Assembly (NCBI GenBank): GCA_934569045.1
Contig: CAKTJX010000003.1
Location: 1-64,000, forward strand
Length of the DNA: 64,000 nucleotides
Source: an uncultured Oscillospiraceae bacterium
GTDB lineage: Bacteria; Bacillota; Clostridia; Oscillospirales; Oscillospiraceae
Direction: 5' to 3'
Both the position numbers and the translations under genes were made by a program. Under the pieces are notes generated by a model that searched no databases, was not told the DNA's origin, and worked only from the letters and a program-made list of their open reading frames with translations. This document shows, piece after piece, positions 7,109-15,343 of this stretch (positions are counted from its first letter, which is position 1; each line of letters begins with the position of its first letter).

Positions 7109-8233
7109 ATGAAGAAAAAATTTGCAAAACGCCTGGGGCTTGGCATGGGCTGCCTGCTGTGCGTGCTTCTGAGCGCCGGGCTGCTGGGGCTGCTGCTCCT
7201 GCTGCCCAGTGGAAAATCCGCCCCCCAGGCGGACAAAACCATCGATATCGCCCAGCGCTTTGAGAGCGGCCTGCAAAACCGACTCAGCGATGCCATGTCC
7301 CAGATTTCTTCCGTCCGGAAGCACTATTGGATTGCCGAGGACGCTTCTGCCCCGGAGCCGGACGGCAGCGCCTTCGGCACCGCGGAGGACCCTACCGAGC
7401 TTGCGCCGCTGCTGGAGCAGGCGAAGGACGTTCTGGAGGGGCAGACCCTGTATTTTTCCCCGGAGAACACCCAGATCCTCCCCGGCAGCCAGATTCACTA
7501 CTATTATGACGAGACCATCCTGGCCATCACCTGGAAGGAAGCGGCGAACTATTCCGCCGTCACCTATTCCGAGGTCAAAATCATGGACCCCTCCCAGTTC
7601 CGCCGGTATCTGGCCGGCGGCGAGTTTGCCTCTGGCAAGCTGATGCTGACCACGGAAATGGCGGAGACCACCAACGCGGTTCTCGCCTGCTCCGGCGACT
7701 TTTACGGCTACCGGCCGGACGGGGTCATGGTGCTGGACGGCGTTGTCCGCCGGGCCAATCGGGGGCTGCCGGATATCTGCTTTGTGGACAAGCAGGGGGA
7801 TCTGCTGCTGTACCGGGGCTATGATTTTGGTTCCATCCAAGCCGCCCAGGACTATGTGGACGAACACGATGTCCGCTTCAGCTTCTCCTTCGGCCCGCTG
7901 CTCATCCGGGATTCCCAGCGCTGTGAGCGCTACGACTACCCCATTGGAGAGCTGACACAGAACTATGTCCGGGCCGCCCTGTGCCAGATGGATTCCCTGC
8001 ACTATCTGTTCGTCACCTGCAACAAGGAGGTGGGCTACCCCAGCGTGCCCGATATCGGTCAGTTCACCGCCCTGCTGCTGAAAACCGGCTGCCGTCAGGC
8101 CTATAACCTGGACGGCGGCCAGACCGCCACCGCGGTAATGGACGGACAGGTCATCAACAACGTCAACTACGGCAGCCAGCGGAAAATCAGCGACATCTTC
8201 TATTTCGCAACTGCCAAGCCCTCTGGAGGTTGA
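7109..8233 (+). CDS. Phosphodiester glycosidase (NAGPA/DUF2233) domain protein
   Basis: The 374-residue protein has a signal anchor at about residues 9-31 (very Leu-rich) and a long linker. Its C-terminal half is a NAGPA-type phosphodiester glycosidase domain. Recognisable parts are VLACSGDFYGYRPDGVMVLDG, the FGPLLIRDS segment, the core YNLDGGQTATAVMDG and the end VNYGSQRKISDIFYF. The mammalian relative removes GlcNAc from phosphodiesters; bacterial members act on envelope glycopolymers or have unknown substrates. It lies between the 215-residue membrane protein and the Lgt-like gene, 3 nt from the latter, in one operon. Confidence 0.85.
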   Translation: MKKKFAKRLGLGMGCLLCVLLSAGLLGLLLLLPSGKSAPQADKTIDIAQRFESGLQNRLSDAMSQISSVRKHYWIAEDASAPEPDGSAFGTAEDPTELAPLLEQAKDVLEGQTLYFSPENTQILPGSQIHYYYDETILAITWKEAANYSAVTYSEVKIMDPSQFRRYLAGGEFASGKLMLTTEMAETTNAVLACSGDFYGYRPDGVMVLDGVVRRANRGLPDICFVDKQGDLLLYRGYDFGSIQAAQDYVDEHDVRFSFSFGPLLIRDSQRCERYDYPIGELTQNYVRAALCQMDSLHYLFVTCNKEVGYPSVPDIGQFTALLLKTGCRQAYNLDGGQTATAVMDGQVINNVNYGSQRKISDIFYFATAKPSGG

Positions 8234-8236
8234 GCC

Positions 8237-9244
8237 ATGGACGCCATTGCTTTTTTGATCGGTCCCTACAGCATCTATTGGAGCACCATTATGCTCACCC
8301 TGGCCGCCGCCGTGGGAATTCTGCTGTACTGGTGCTTTTACCTTTGGGACGGTTCAGACCGTTTGGGCGCTTTTTTGCCGGTGCCCTTCGCCCTGATTTT
8401 TTCCGTGCTGCTCTCCCGGCTGGCCCACTGGTATTTCCGGGCCGATAGCTACGAAAGCCTCTATTCCGCCATGACGGACTACAGCTATGGCGGCTTTGCC
8501 CTGATGGGGGCCTTCGCCGGGTGCTTCCTGGCAGCGGCGCTTCTGGCTCTTTTTCGCCGTGGAAAGCACTTCGGCACTATGCTGGATGCCATGTCCGTGG
8601 CCGGGTGCGGCGGGGTGAGCCTGGGCAGGCTCGCCTGCTTCTGCAATTCCGCGGACCGGGGGCAAACCGTTGCGCCGGGGGGCCTCTTTGCAAGCGTGCT
8701 GATGAACCCCGCCACCGGGGCCCAGGAATGCCGCCTGGCCACCTTCCTGCTGCAATCCATCACCGCCGGGGTGATTTTCCTGCTGCTTTGCTTTCTGTTC
8801 TTCTGGGGCAGGAGTGATCACCGGCGGAAGGACGGAGACCTCTTCTGGCTCTTCTGCCTCTACTACGGCGGCACGGAAGCCGTACTGGACTCCACCCGGT
8901 ATGACTCCCTGTATTTCCGCAGCAACGGCTTTGTCAGCGCCACCCAGATTCTGTGCCTGCTGGCCGTTGTGATCGCCCTGCTGGTGTTCACCCGGCGCTT
9001 TCAGAAGGCCGACGGCTGGATGCCTGGGCTGCTGGCCCTCTGGGGCAGCTGCATTGTGCTGCTGGGGGGCGCGGGGTACATGGAATACTACGTCCAGCGC
9101 CACGGCAGCGAGGCGGCCTTCGCCTACAGCATCATGTCCGCCTGCATGGCCCTGGTCCTGATCCTGGGCACCGCCCTCTGGGCCGTCACCCGCAGGCGGG
9201 AGATTCCCCGGAGTCTTCCCACAATTTATCCAAAGGTTGTGTAA
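8237..9244 (+). CDS. Lgt-like (prolipoprotein diacylglyceryl transferase family) membrane protein
   Basis: The 335-residue protein has about eight membrane helices. It opens with AFLIGPYSIYWSTIMLTLA, matching the Lgt start (I-G-P...I...Y). It contains SVAGCGGVSLGRLACFCNSADRG, resembling the GRxGNFxN signature of Lgt, and STRYDSLYFRSNGFVSATQIL, resembling the C-terminal SxxQ region. The conserved GNF is replaced by ACF, so it is probably a paralogue rather than the housekeeping Lgt. The preceding glycosidase-domain gene suggests a shared extracellular process. ATG 8237 is preferred, although a start at 8230 overlapping the upstream stop is possible. Confidence 0.75.
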   Translation: MDAIAFLIGPYSIYWSTIMLTLAAAVGILLYWCFYLWDGSDRLGAFLPVPFALIFSVLLSRLAHWYFRADSYESLYSAMTDYSYGGFALMGAFAGCFLAAALLALFRRGKHFGTMLDAMSVAGCGGVSLGRLACFCNSADRGQTVAPGGLFASVLMNPATGAQECRLATFLLQSITAGVIFLLLCFLFFWGRSDHRRKDGDLFWLFCLYYGGTEAVLDSTRYDSLYFRSNGFVSATQILCLLAVVIALLVFTRRFQKADGWMPGLLALWGSCIVLLGGAGYMEYYVQRHGSEAAFAYSIMSACMALVLILGTALWAVTRRREIPRSLPTIYPKVV

Positions 9245-9264
9245 AGGCGCATTTTTTGAACAAG

Positions 9265-9313
9265 CAAAAACCTCTGCCGCGTTTTTGAAACGAAACGCGG
9301 CAGAGGTTTTTTA
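9265..9313 (+). terminator. Terminator of the 6457-9244 operon
   Basis: AAACCTCTGCCGCGTTT pairs with AAACGCGGCAGAGGTTT and is followed by T residues. Confidence 0.88.
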
Positions 9314-9370
9314 TAGTTGAAATACTTACAATTTCACAGATGTTCATAGAATTTAAAAACTTTTGAGTCC

Positions 9371-9472
9371 CGTAGGGGCAGCTATCAGCCGCCCGTCTGC
9401 TGTCAGGATTGAGCGGTTTGTCTTTACTGCTCTCGCCCGTTACCTTCCGGGCGGCTGATAGCCGCCCCTACT
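9371..9472. repeat. GTAGGGGC...GCCCCTAC inverted repeat, copy 1
   Basis: The ends CGTAGGGGCAGCTATCAGCC and its partner GGCTGATAGCCGCCCCTAC are inverted relative to each other and enclose about 60 nt. A second copy lies at 51735-51838. Such elements are scattered through Oscillospiraceae genomes and may be MITE- or REP-like. No coding potential is seen. Confidence 0.8.
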
Positions 9473-9497
9473 GGCCTTTCACGATTGATTCGCGCGA

Positions 9498-9878
9498 TCA
9501 CCTTTTGACTTTTTGAAGGAAAATAATACCCAATCCCAGGGCAAACCCCAGCAGCACCAGCGGCATCTCCACCCACCCCAGACAGGCCGCGGCGAACAAA
9601 GCCGCAGCCATTCCAGATGCATACCAGTTTCCGCTGCCAACCAAATATTTTTTCCCGCCGAGGCACGGAATCAATATCAGCGGCAGCAGGGATAGCAGCA
9701 TCCCGAGTATCTCTGCTTTTCTGTGGGCCTTTAAAACAGGTTCCAGAGAAAAGCCGTCCGCAATCAGAAAGGTTGCCAGGACTCCATAGAGGAAATGATA
9801 GGAGGACGCAAGCGGGAAGTGTGCTTTTAAAAATTGGATCAGCTTTTTCACAGTTTGCATCATATCAAATCGTTCCAT
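9498..9878 (-). CDS. Small integral membrane protein, unknown
   Basis: The 126-residue protein has an N-terminal amphipathic stretch (MMQTVKKLIQFLKAHFP) and about four hydrophobic helices, the last being PLVLLGFALGLGIIFL. I do not recognise the family. Its start overlaps the end of the membrane protein at 9865-10344 by 14 nt, so they are co-transcribed. The two genes appear to be regulated with the adjoining XRE regulator at 10398-10841. Confidence 0.6.
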   Translation of the reverse strand: MERFDMMQTVKKLIQFLKAHFPLASSYHFLYGVLATFLIADGFSLEPVLKAHRKAEILGMLLSLLPLILIPCLGGKKYLVGSGNWYASGMAAALFAAACLGWVEMPLVLLGFALGLGIIFLQKVKR

Positions 9879-10344
9879 TACCCTTTCTTTTTTGTAGAAG
9901 AATCATTGTACAGCCTAAAGATATGATAAACAAAGAATAAAATGGTGTGCTTGAGATTTTCCTCTCAGCGATTTCAACTGAAAAATTGGGAACATCAACG
10001 CAGTAAGCGTAATCAAAAAGTGCTGTGGAAACAACGCTGTAAAATGGTTGATCCGATGCATCATAAACATGTGTGTCTACCAGGGAATACCTGTTGAAGA
10101 ACAGATTCCGGGCGAACTCCAAAATGCAGAAAGAGTTATTATTCCTATAAACAGAAATAACCACGTCTCTTTCTCCAGAGTATTCCAGGAAGCTCGGGGA
10201 ATTTGCGACCATATCCTGAGTTGTGTATCGGGGAAGTTCATCATATGTAATACGCGAAATGCGCAGTCCACCTTCGGTAATGAATAGAATTCCCATTACA
10301 ACTAAAATAAAGCCTATTAGAGCGTATGAAATGCGTTTTTTCAT
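9865..10344 (-). CDS. Two-helix membrane protein, unknown
   Basis: The 159-residue protein starts at ATG 10344 behind AAAGGAGG. A membrane helix at each end (residues about 7-25 and 137-153) flanks an external domain of roughly 110 residues that contains three cysteines. The architecture resembles DUF3592-like small membrane proteins, but I cannot assign it. It overlaps the following membrane gene by 14 nt and lies 53 nt after the XRE gene on the same strand. Confidence 0.65.
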   Translation of the reverse strand: MKKRISYALIGFILVVMGILFITEGGLRISRITYDELPRYTTQDMVANSPSFLEYSGERDVVISVYRNNNSFCILEFARNLFFNRYSLVDTHVYDASDQPFYSVVSTALFDYAYCVDVPNFSVEIAERKISSTPFYSLFIISLGCTMILLQKRKGNGTI

Positions 10345-10397
10345 ACATTTCCCCTCCTTTCAGTACGCATTTTTCTTTCAATAATGCTCCAATGGTT

Positions 10398-10841
10398 CTA
10401 ATCAAGCGAAAAAAACTCAGTTTGAAAATGATCATCTACGATTGTCTCCATGTCCTCTATTGGCACGATCGCCGCCGATTCGTCTTTGTGCAATGCCCCT
10501 ATTAGAATGGCAGTAACCACAGCGAATATTGCGATGACAGCGATGAGCGCGTAAATCCATACGTTGCTGGATTTCTGAACCGCTTTGCTATCCGAATCCT
10601 CTTCTGGCGGCGTTTGCGCGACCGCGTCCTTGCACACATCATCCGCACTGTCGTTCAACAGATCATCCACAGAAACGCCATACAGCGTACTTAAAACCTT
10701 CAGATTGTCCGTACTGGGAACCGCGGTACCGACTTCCCACCTGGAAATGGCTTGACGGGACACATGCAATGCTTCTGCCAAGTTTGCCTGCGTGAGTCCC
10801 TTTTGCTTTCTGAAATATGTAAGCTTTTCCGGCAACTGCAT
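10398..10841 (-). CDS. XRE-family regulator with C-terminal membrane anchor
   Basis: The 147-residue protein has an HTH_3 domain at residues 1-60 (FRKQKGLTQANLAEALHVSR, then AISRWE). An acidic linker follows, then one membrane helix (about 95-117, WIYALIAVIAIFAVVTAILIG) and a short external tail. Such membrane-tethered XRE proteins are widespread in Clostridia and often sit beside small membrane-protein genes that they are thought to control. The start at 10841 is supported by GGAGG 7 nt upstream. Targets are unknown. Confidence 0.85.
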   Translation of the reverse strand: MQLPEKLTYFRKQKGLTQANLAEALHVSRQAISRWEVGTAVPSTDNLKVLSTLYGVSVDDLLNDSADDVCKDAVAQTPPEEDSDSKAVQKSSNVWIYALIAVIAIFAVVTAILIGALHKDESAAIVPIEDMETIVDDHFQTEFFSLD

Positions 10842-10971
10842 TTTCCGACCTCCGATTTTAAGCGAATTCGCGGCATCCGTATTCTTTATGGTCCACCAAA
10901 ACTATAACACAATAGCGCCGCCAATTCAACATAAGGTTCGATGCAATACGCATATCCAGTCCATACAGCGG

Positions 10972-11463
10972 TTAATTTGCAATGATGGAAGACAGAATCT
11001 GCTCTTTGACTTCCTCTTCAATCACGTCACAATCAAGCCACGCATGGTATACGCACGCGTTTCTTTCAAAGAAAACATGATAAAAATGCCGTTTCTCCCC
11101 TGTTGTGTCATCAATCCTCGTTAGGGTTACACCAACGTGCGGATTTTCCCCGCCGCCAACAAAAGCTATAAATTCAATGTTGTTGGTCTTGTGGAATTCA
11201 TCCTGCAAGTACTTCATAATTTTCGTAATCCCCTTTTTGCTCAGATTCCGCTTTGGCATCCGGGTCATCTGAATACCACCGATGGTGAAACCGTCCATAT
11301 CCTGCACAAAAGTGCAGCTATTCCCTGACTGAATGGCGGAATAGCCTCCCGGCAAATCAAACCAAACAGCTTCCATTTCCAGAGGGGCATTTTCCTTCGA
11401 GCAGGCACAGCATACGCCTAAAACAATGGCTAATAAAGAGACGATTGCATAGAACTTTTTCAC
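10972..11463 (-). CDS. Lipoprotein of unknown function
   Basis: The 163-residue protein starts at GTG 11463 after GGAGGTTACCAAA. Its signal peptide ends in a lipobox, VLGVCCAC, with the lipid-bearing cysteine at about residue 19-21. The mature part is a single domain without recognised motifs. It ends in a predicted helix (VIEEEVKEQILSSII). It is separated from the XRE gene by 130 nt and may be transcribed independently. Confidence 0.7.
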   Translation of the reverse strand: MKKFYAIVSLLAIVLGVCCACSKENAPLEMEAVWFDLPGGYSAIQSGNSCTFVQDMDGFTIGGIQMTRMPKRNLSKKGITKIMKYLQDEFHKTNNIEFIAFVGGGENPHVGVTLTRIDDTTGEKRHFYHVFFERNACVYHAWLDCDVIEEEVKEQILSSIIAN

Positions 11464-11667
11464 TTTGGTAACCTCCTCCGTAATTCATAGAACTTGCGCC
11501 TTTGATATGTGGATATGTGCTGGTCTATATTGCCTTTTCAATGCTGCCTGATTGCTGCTTTCCATTTTAAATAAAATTGGAATGTACGTCAACCGCAAAC
11601 ACTTTACATTCTGGAAATTTGTGGTTGCGCACCATTTTTTGTGCAGAATCCCCAGCTGGATTTTATC

Positions 11668-11698
11668 GGGGCTGCCTGAGGGCGGCCCCTTTTTCTGT
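11668..11698 (+). terminator. Hairpin with T-tract upstream of prfC
   Basis: GGGGCTGCC and GGGCGGCCCC form a stem followed by TTTTT. No plus-strand gene precedes it, so it may end a short untranslated transcript. Confidence 0.6.
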
Positions 11699-11706
11699 TT
11701 TTCCTC

Positions 11707-11735
11707 TTGTAACCTGGGAAAACCTGTGGTAAAAT
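11707..11735 (+). promoter_or_regulatory. prfC promoter
   Basis: TTGTAA and TAAAAT are separated by 17 nt. Confidence 0.65.
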
Positions 11736-11843
11736 AAATTGATTTAGGAAAAACACCAACCTTTGGAGGCTTTTATGATCGTGCGGATTCCCCATTAGTC
11801 CTCTTTGGTTTTCGGAAATTTAAAATAACCTGGAGGAAAAGCT

Positions 11844-13436
11844 ATGTCTACTTTAGAAGAAGAAATCAAGCGGCGCCGGACCTTTGCCATCATTTCCCAC
11901 CCGGACGCCGGTAAAACCACCTTAACCGAAAAATTCCTGCTCTACGGCGGGGCCATTGCCCAGGCCGGTGTGGTCAAGGGCAAGAAGAATTCCAGAGCCG
12001 CCACCTCGGACTGGATGGAGATTGAGAAGCAGCGCGGTATTTCCGTCACCTCCTCCGTCATGCAGTTCCAGTACAACGGCTTCTGCATCAACATTCTGGA
12101 TACCCCCGGCCACCAGGACTTCTCCGAGGACACCTACCGGACCCTGATGGCGGCGGACTCTGCCGTAATGGTCATTGACGGTGCCAAGGGCGTGGAGCCC
12201 CAGACCCGGAAGCTCTTTAAGGTCTGCGCCATGCGGCATATCCCCATTTTCACTTTCATCAACAAAATGGACCGGGAGGCCCGGGACCCCTTCGACCTGC
12301 TGGACGAGCTGGAACGAGAGCTGGGCATCGAGACCTACGCCATGAACTGGCCCATCGGCTCCGGCAAGGATTTCCAGGGCGTGTACGACCGGGAGAAAAG
12401 CGAGCTGCTGTTCTTCTCCGGCGTCTCCGGCAAGAACAAGGCCGGTTCCCATGCCGTGGACCTGTACAGCCCGGAGGTTGCCCAGCTATTAGACTCCGAG
12501 GCCAAGCACCAGCAGCTCATTGACGATGTGGAGCTGCTCTCCGCCGGACGGGAGCTGGACCTGGAAGAGGTCCGCCGGGGCCAGCTGAGCCCAGTGTTCT
12601 TCGGCTCCGCCCTGACCAATTTCGGCATTGAGCCCTTTCTGGAATCCTTCCTGAAGCTGACCCCGCCCCCTCTGGCCCGGACCGCCGACTGCGGTGTCAT
12701 CGACCCCTTCACCCCGGATTTCTCCGCTTTCGTTTTCAAAATCCAGGCCAACATGAACAAGGCCCACCGGGACCGGCTGGCCTTTATGCGTATCTGCTCC
12801 GGCAAGTTCCAGCGGGACGCGGAATATTTCCACGTCCAGGGCAGCAAGAAAATGCGCCTGAGCCAGCCCCAGCAGATGATGGCCGCCGAGCGTGAAATCG
12901 TAGAGGAGGCCTACGCCGGTGACGTCATCGGCGTATTCGACCCCGGCATCTTCTCCATCGGAGACACCATTACCGTGCCCGGGAAGAAATTCACCTATTC
13001 CGGCATCCCTACCTTCGCCCCGGAGCACTTCGCCCGGGTGTCCGCCAAGGACTCCATGAAGCGCAAGCAGTTCGTCAAGGGCACCGAGCAGATCGCCCAG
13101 GAGGGTGCCATTCAGATTTTCAAGGTGCCGAACTCCGGTATGGAGGAGGTTATTGTAGGTGTCGTGGGCACCCTGCAATTTGACGTATTCCAGTACCGCA
13201 TGAAGAACGAATACGGCGTGGATCTGCGGATGGAGGGCCTGCCCTATGAGGAGATCCGCATGATCGACAGCTACCCCGGCGACCTGACGGACCTGAATCT
13301 GGGCTCCGATGCCGAGCTGCTGGAGGACTACAAGGGCCGGAATCTGCTGGTATTTTCCAGCTTCTGGGCCATTGACTTCACCTGCCGCCGGAATCCCGGC
13401 CTGCAGGTCTCCGAGATCGTGGTATCGGAAGGATAA
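11844..13436 (+). CDS. prfC: Peptide chain release factor 3
   Basis: RF3 is a GTPase that recycles RF1/RF2 from the ribosome after termination. The 530-residue protein has the complete translational GTPase domain. G1 is SHPDAGKT (residues 18-25), switch I is QRGISVTSS, G3 is DTPGHQDF and G4 is NKMD. The RF3-specific domains 2 and 3 follow (VPNSGMEEVIVGVVGTLQFDVFQYRM). The length is normal for the family, and the start follows GGAGGAAAAGCT. The DUF5662 gene follows after 5 nt and is probably co-transcribed. Confidence 0.97.
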   Translation: MSTLEEEIKRRRTFAIISHPDAGKTTLTEKFLLYGGAIAQAGVVKGKKNSRAATSDWMEIEKQRGISVTSSVMQFQYNGFCINILDTPGHQDFSEDTYRTLMAADSAVMVIDGAKGVEPQTRKLFKVCAMRHIPIFTFINKMDREARDPFDLLDELERELGIETYAMNWPIGSGKDFQGVYDREKSELLFFSGVSGKNKAGSHAVDLYSPEVAQLLDSEAKHQQLIDDVELLSAGRELDLEEVRRGQLSPVFFGSALTNFGIEPFLESFLKLTPPPLARTADCGVIDPFTPDFSAFVFKIQANMNKAHRDRLAFMRICSGKFQRDAEYFHVQGSKKMRLSQPQQMMAAEREIVEEAYAGDVIGVFDPGIFSIGDTITVPGKKFTYSGIPTFAPEHFARVSAKDSMKRKQFVKGTEQIAQEGAIQIFKVPNSGMEEVIVGVVGTLQFDVFQYRMKNEYGVDLRMEGLPYEEIRMIDSYPGDLTDLNLGSDAELLEDYKGRNLLVFSSFWAIDFTCRRNPGLQVSEIVVSEG

Positions 13437-13441
13437 GGGCT

Positions 13442-13990
13442 ATGAACTTCTGGGGTCATCTCAAAACCGTGTCCCATCACCGTTTTCTTGTGATGCAGGG
13501 CTGCTTCCGGGTGGGTCTCTACCGCCAGGGGCTGACCCACGACCTGTCCAAGTTCTCCCCTACGGAATTCCGCCAGGGTGTCAGATACTACCAGGGCACC
13601 CGAAGCCCCAACGCTGCGGAGCGGGAGGACAAGGGCTACAGCGAGGCCTGGATGCACCACAAGGGCCGCAACCGCCACCACTACGAGTACTGGACGGACC
13701 TGAGCCCCGTCACCCTTCGCTATGAGCCGGTGCAGATGCCCCGGCGGTACTTAGTGGAGATGGTCATGGACCGCCGTGCCGCCTGCATGACCTACGAGGG
13801 AAAAAACTACACCCCCGCCTCCCCCATGAACTACTTCACCAAAAGCCGGGAGCGCCTACTGATGCACCCGGAAACGGAGCGGCAGCTGGCATTCCTGCTG
13901 GAAATGCTCCGGGACCGCGGTGAGGAAGAAACCTTCCGCTACATCCGCCAATCGGTTTTAAAGGGCAAGCCCTTTCCCTGGGAAACTTAA
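13442..13990 (+). CDS. DUF5662 family protein
   Basis: The 182-residue soluble protein matches the DUF5662 pattern, with an N-terminal HLKTVSHHRFLVMQGC, GLTHDLSKFSPTEF, HHKGRNRHHYEYW and a C-terminal FRYIRQSVLKG. The histidine/aspartate motifs (HxxxV, HDLSKF, HHKxRNxHHxEYW) look like metal ligands of an HD-like helical fold, but no activity has been shown as far as I know. It directly follows prfC and shares its terminator. Confidence 0.85.
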   Translation: MNFWGHLKTVSHHRFLVMQGCFRVGLYRQGLTHDLSKFSPTEFRQGVRYYQGTRSPNAAEREDKGYSEAWMHHKGRNRHHYEYWTDLSPVTLRYEPVQMPRRYLVEMVMDRRAACMTYEGKNYTPASPMNYFTKSRERLLMHPETERQLAFLLEMLRDRGEEETFRYIRQSVLKGKPFPWET

Positions 13991-14033
13991 AAAAGGATGC
14001 GCTGCGTTTTTTGTTGCAGCGCATCCTTTTTCA
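13989..14033 (+). terminator. Terminator of prfC-DUF5662
   Basis: AAAGGATGCGCTGC pairs with GCAGCGCATCCTTT and is followed by TTC. It begins within the DUF5662 stop region. Confidence 0.85.
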
Positions 14034-14113
14034 TGTAAATCAATCGTTGGGGGCCAGTAGTAGGTTGTTCATGCAAGAACTTTGCTTTGAACATGGTGGG
14101 GAGCCCTCTCCAT

Positions 14114-14250
14114 GCTATAGCTGGGTCCCTCCGGGGGCCCCTTTCTTGTCTCGCCCAGGAAGGGGGAAAGAATGCGCCTCCTTAAGCCGCATTCTTGCGG
14201 AGCTTCTTGGCGGGACAAGAAGCTCCCCGCCGGAGGCACCAAGCTATAAC
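14114..14250. repeat. 137-nt imperfect palindrome
   Basis: The left arm GCTATAGCTGGGTCCCTCCG...TCTTGTCTCGCCCAGGAAG is matched by the complement of CTTCTTGGCGGGACAAG...CCGGAGGCACCAAGCTATA. An inner stem AGAATGCG/CGCATTCT closes the top. It sits between convergent genes and contains no ORF with a ribosome site. The whole can fold as one long hairpin; it may be a mobile palindromic repeat or a structured RNA. Confidence 0.7.
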
Positions 14251-14271
14251 GCGGACAGGGCCCCGTCCAGA

Positions 14272-14335
14272 ACGGTGACTTTCACCTATTGACAAACAGA
14301 TTTCACCCAGCCCCAGGCTGGATTTCATTTTGCCT
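14272..14335 (-). repeat. TGAAATC-hairpin repeat, copy D
   Basis: Read on the minus strand it is ATGAAATC-CAGCCTGGGGCTG-GGTGAAATC-TGTTTGTCA-ATAGGTGAAA. The first TGA is the stop codon of the D-lyxose isomerase-like gene. Confidence 0.8.
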
Positions 14336-15011
14336 CCGGGTACTCGTTGCACAGCAACCGATAGGGCGGCTCGTCCTCCTCGATGGCGGGGAAGCGGCCC
14401 ACGGGCGGGTTGAAGCGGTTGTCCGTGTTGTCGTCGTTGCACTGGCTGACCTCTCCCAGCAGCACATTGCCCGTACCGGGCTCCACAGTGAAATCGTGGT
14501 AGAGCCGCTGCTGGATGTGGATGCTCTCGCCGGGAGTCAGGCGGATCTGGCTTCCGGCGGGCACCTGGTAGGTCCGGCCGTCGGTATGGACGGTCACATC
14601 GGATTCATAGTCAATGGATTCATCCGGGTGGCTGTTGTAGACCTTGATCAGCACATTGCCGCCGCCCCGGTTGATAATGTCCTCGGTCTTGTACCAGTGG
14701 AAATGGTTGGGGGAATACTGCCCCTCCTTCAGAAACAGCAGCTTCTCGGCATAGACCTTGGGGTACTTCTCCGGCATGGAGCGGTTGCCGTTGCGGATGG
14801 TGATGAGGGAAAAGCCCACCTTGTCAAAATTTCCCAGACCGTAATCCGTAATGTCCCAGCCCAGGGCGCAGTCCCGGATCTCGTCATACTCGTGTCCCAG
14901 GGTCTTCCACTGCTCCGGGGTAAAGCCGCAGAAGGGCGGCAGCGGATACTGGTAGGCCGCGCACATGGCCTCCAGCTCCTTCAGGGCCTTGTTGATTTCC
15001 GAACGTTTCAT
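14325..15011 (-). CDS. D-lyxose/D-mannose-type sugar isomerase (cupin)
   Basis: The 228-residue protein matches the D-lyxose ketol-isomerase family, which interconverts D-lyxose/D-xylulose or D-mannose/D-fructose using Mn2+. The cupin metal site appears as SPNHFHWYKTEDIINRGGGN (His, His, Glu), with the fourth ligand in QQRLYHDFTVEPGTG. Upstream SLITIRNG and downstream GEVSQCNDDNTDNRF are family features. It has its own promoter (15044-15072) and is divergent from the enolase-family gene at 15344. Its 3' end runs into a TGAAATC repeat. A 36-codon relic of the same gene lies at 24707-24817. Confidence 0.85.
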   Translation of the reverse strand: MKRSEINKALKELEAMCAAYQYPLPPFCGFTPEQWKTLGHEYDEIRDCALGWDITDYGLGNFDKVGFSLITIRNGNRSMPEKYPKVYAEKLLFLKEGQYSPNHFHWYKTEDIINRGGGNVLIKVYNSHPDESIDYESDVTVHTDGRTYQVPAGSQIRLTPGESIHIQQRLYHDFTVEPGTGNVLLGEVSQCNDDNTDNRFNPPVGRFPAIEEDEPPYRLLCNEYPEAK

Positions 15012-15043
15012 GGCATGCTCGTCCTTTCCAAATTGTTTTCTCC

Positions 15044-15072
15044 ATCATAGCACCGGCAGCGGGGCTTGTAAA
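15044..15072 (-). promoter_or_regulatory. Promoter of the lyxose isomerase-like gene
   Basis: TTTACA and TATGAT are 17 nt apart on the minus strand, about 33 nt before the start codon. The same promoter with the same spacing is preserved upstream of the relic (24849-24877). Confidence 0.75.
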
Positions 15073-15098
15073 GCCGCGGGGCATCAAAACTTTTGTTT

Positions 15099-15128
15099 TG
15101 CACAAGAACCGATGGTCAAAATTGTGCA
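15099..15128. promoter_or_regulatory. Operator-like inverted repeat TGCACAA-N16-TTGTGCA
   Basis: Seven-base arms at 15099-15105 and 15122-15128 lie upstream of the isomerase promoter. The relic region has the same arms with the same 16-nt spacer length (24904-24933) although the spacer sequence differs. That is the behaviour expected of a regulator-binding site. Confidence 0.65.
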
Positions 15129-15197
15129 CTCTGCTCTAGCGATTACTTTTGTTGATCAGTCAATTGCTTTTTTGATAGAGAATCTTTCAAAATGGCA

Positions 15198-15226
15198 TTG
15201 ACTGTTATTTTTATACAAGCTATACT
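15198..15226 (+). promoter_or_regulatory. Promoter of the first enolase-family gene
   Basis: TTGACT and TATACT are separated by 17 nt. The transcript leader before 15344 is about 110 nt. Confidence 0.7.
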
Positions 15227-15343
15227 GTGGAATATCAGGTGCGGTTGTGAATTTTGGAATGGTTTCACCGCCGTATTTCTCTTTCTCATTTTCCAGCTTT
15301 ATTTCGATTAAAAAAAGTGATCGTTCAAAAAGGAGAAATGATT

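Larger units (their letters stand above)
11464..11843. other. Intergenic region with terminator and prfC promoter
   Basis: No gene is seen. The left part is the divergent upstream region of the lipoprotein gene. The right part holds a terminator-like hairpin (11668-11698), a promoter (11707-11735) and a leader of about 100 nt before prfC. Confidence 0.6.

Noticed and set aside
14061..14290. Insertion sequence with terminal inverted repeats at the long palindrome
   Set aside because: There is no transposase frame, and the inverted arms are adjacent to each other rather than flanking a gene, so only a palindromic repeat is supported.
15012..15343. T-box or other known riboswitch in the divergent control region
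   Set aside because: No T-box, specifier-loop or other recognised aptamer signature is present. Promoters and one palindrome explain the visible signals.
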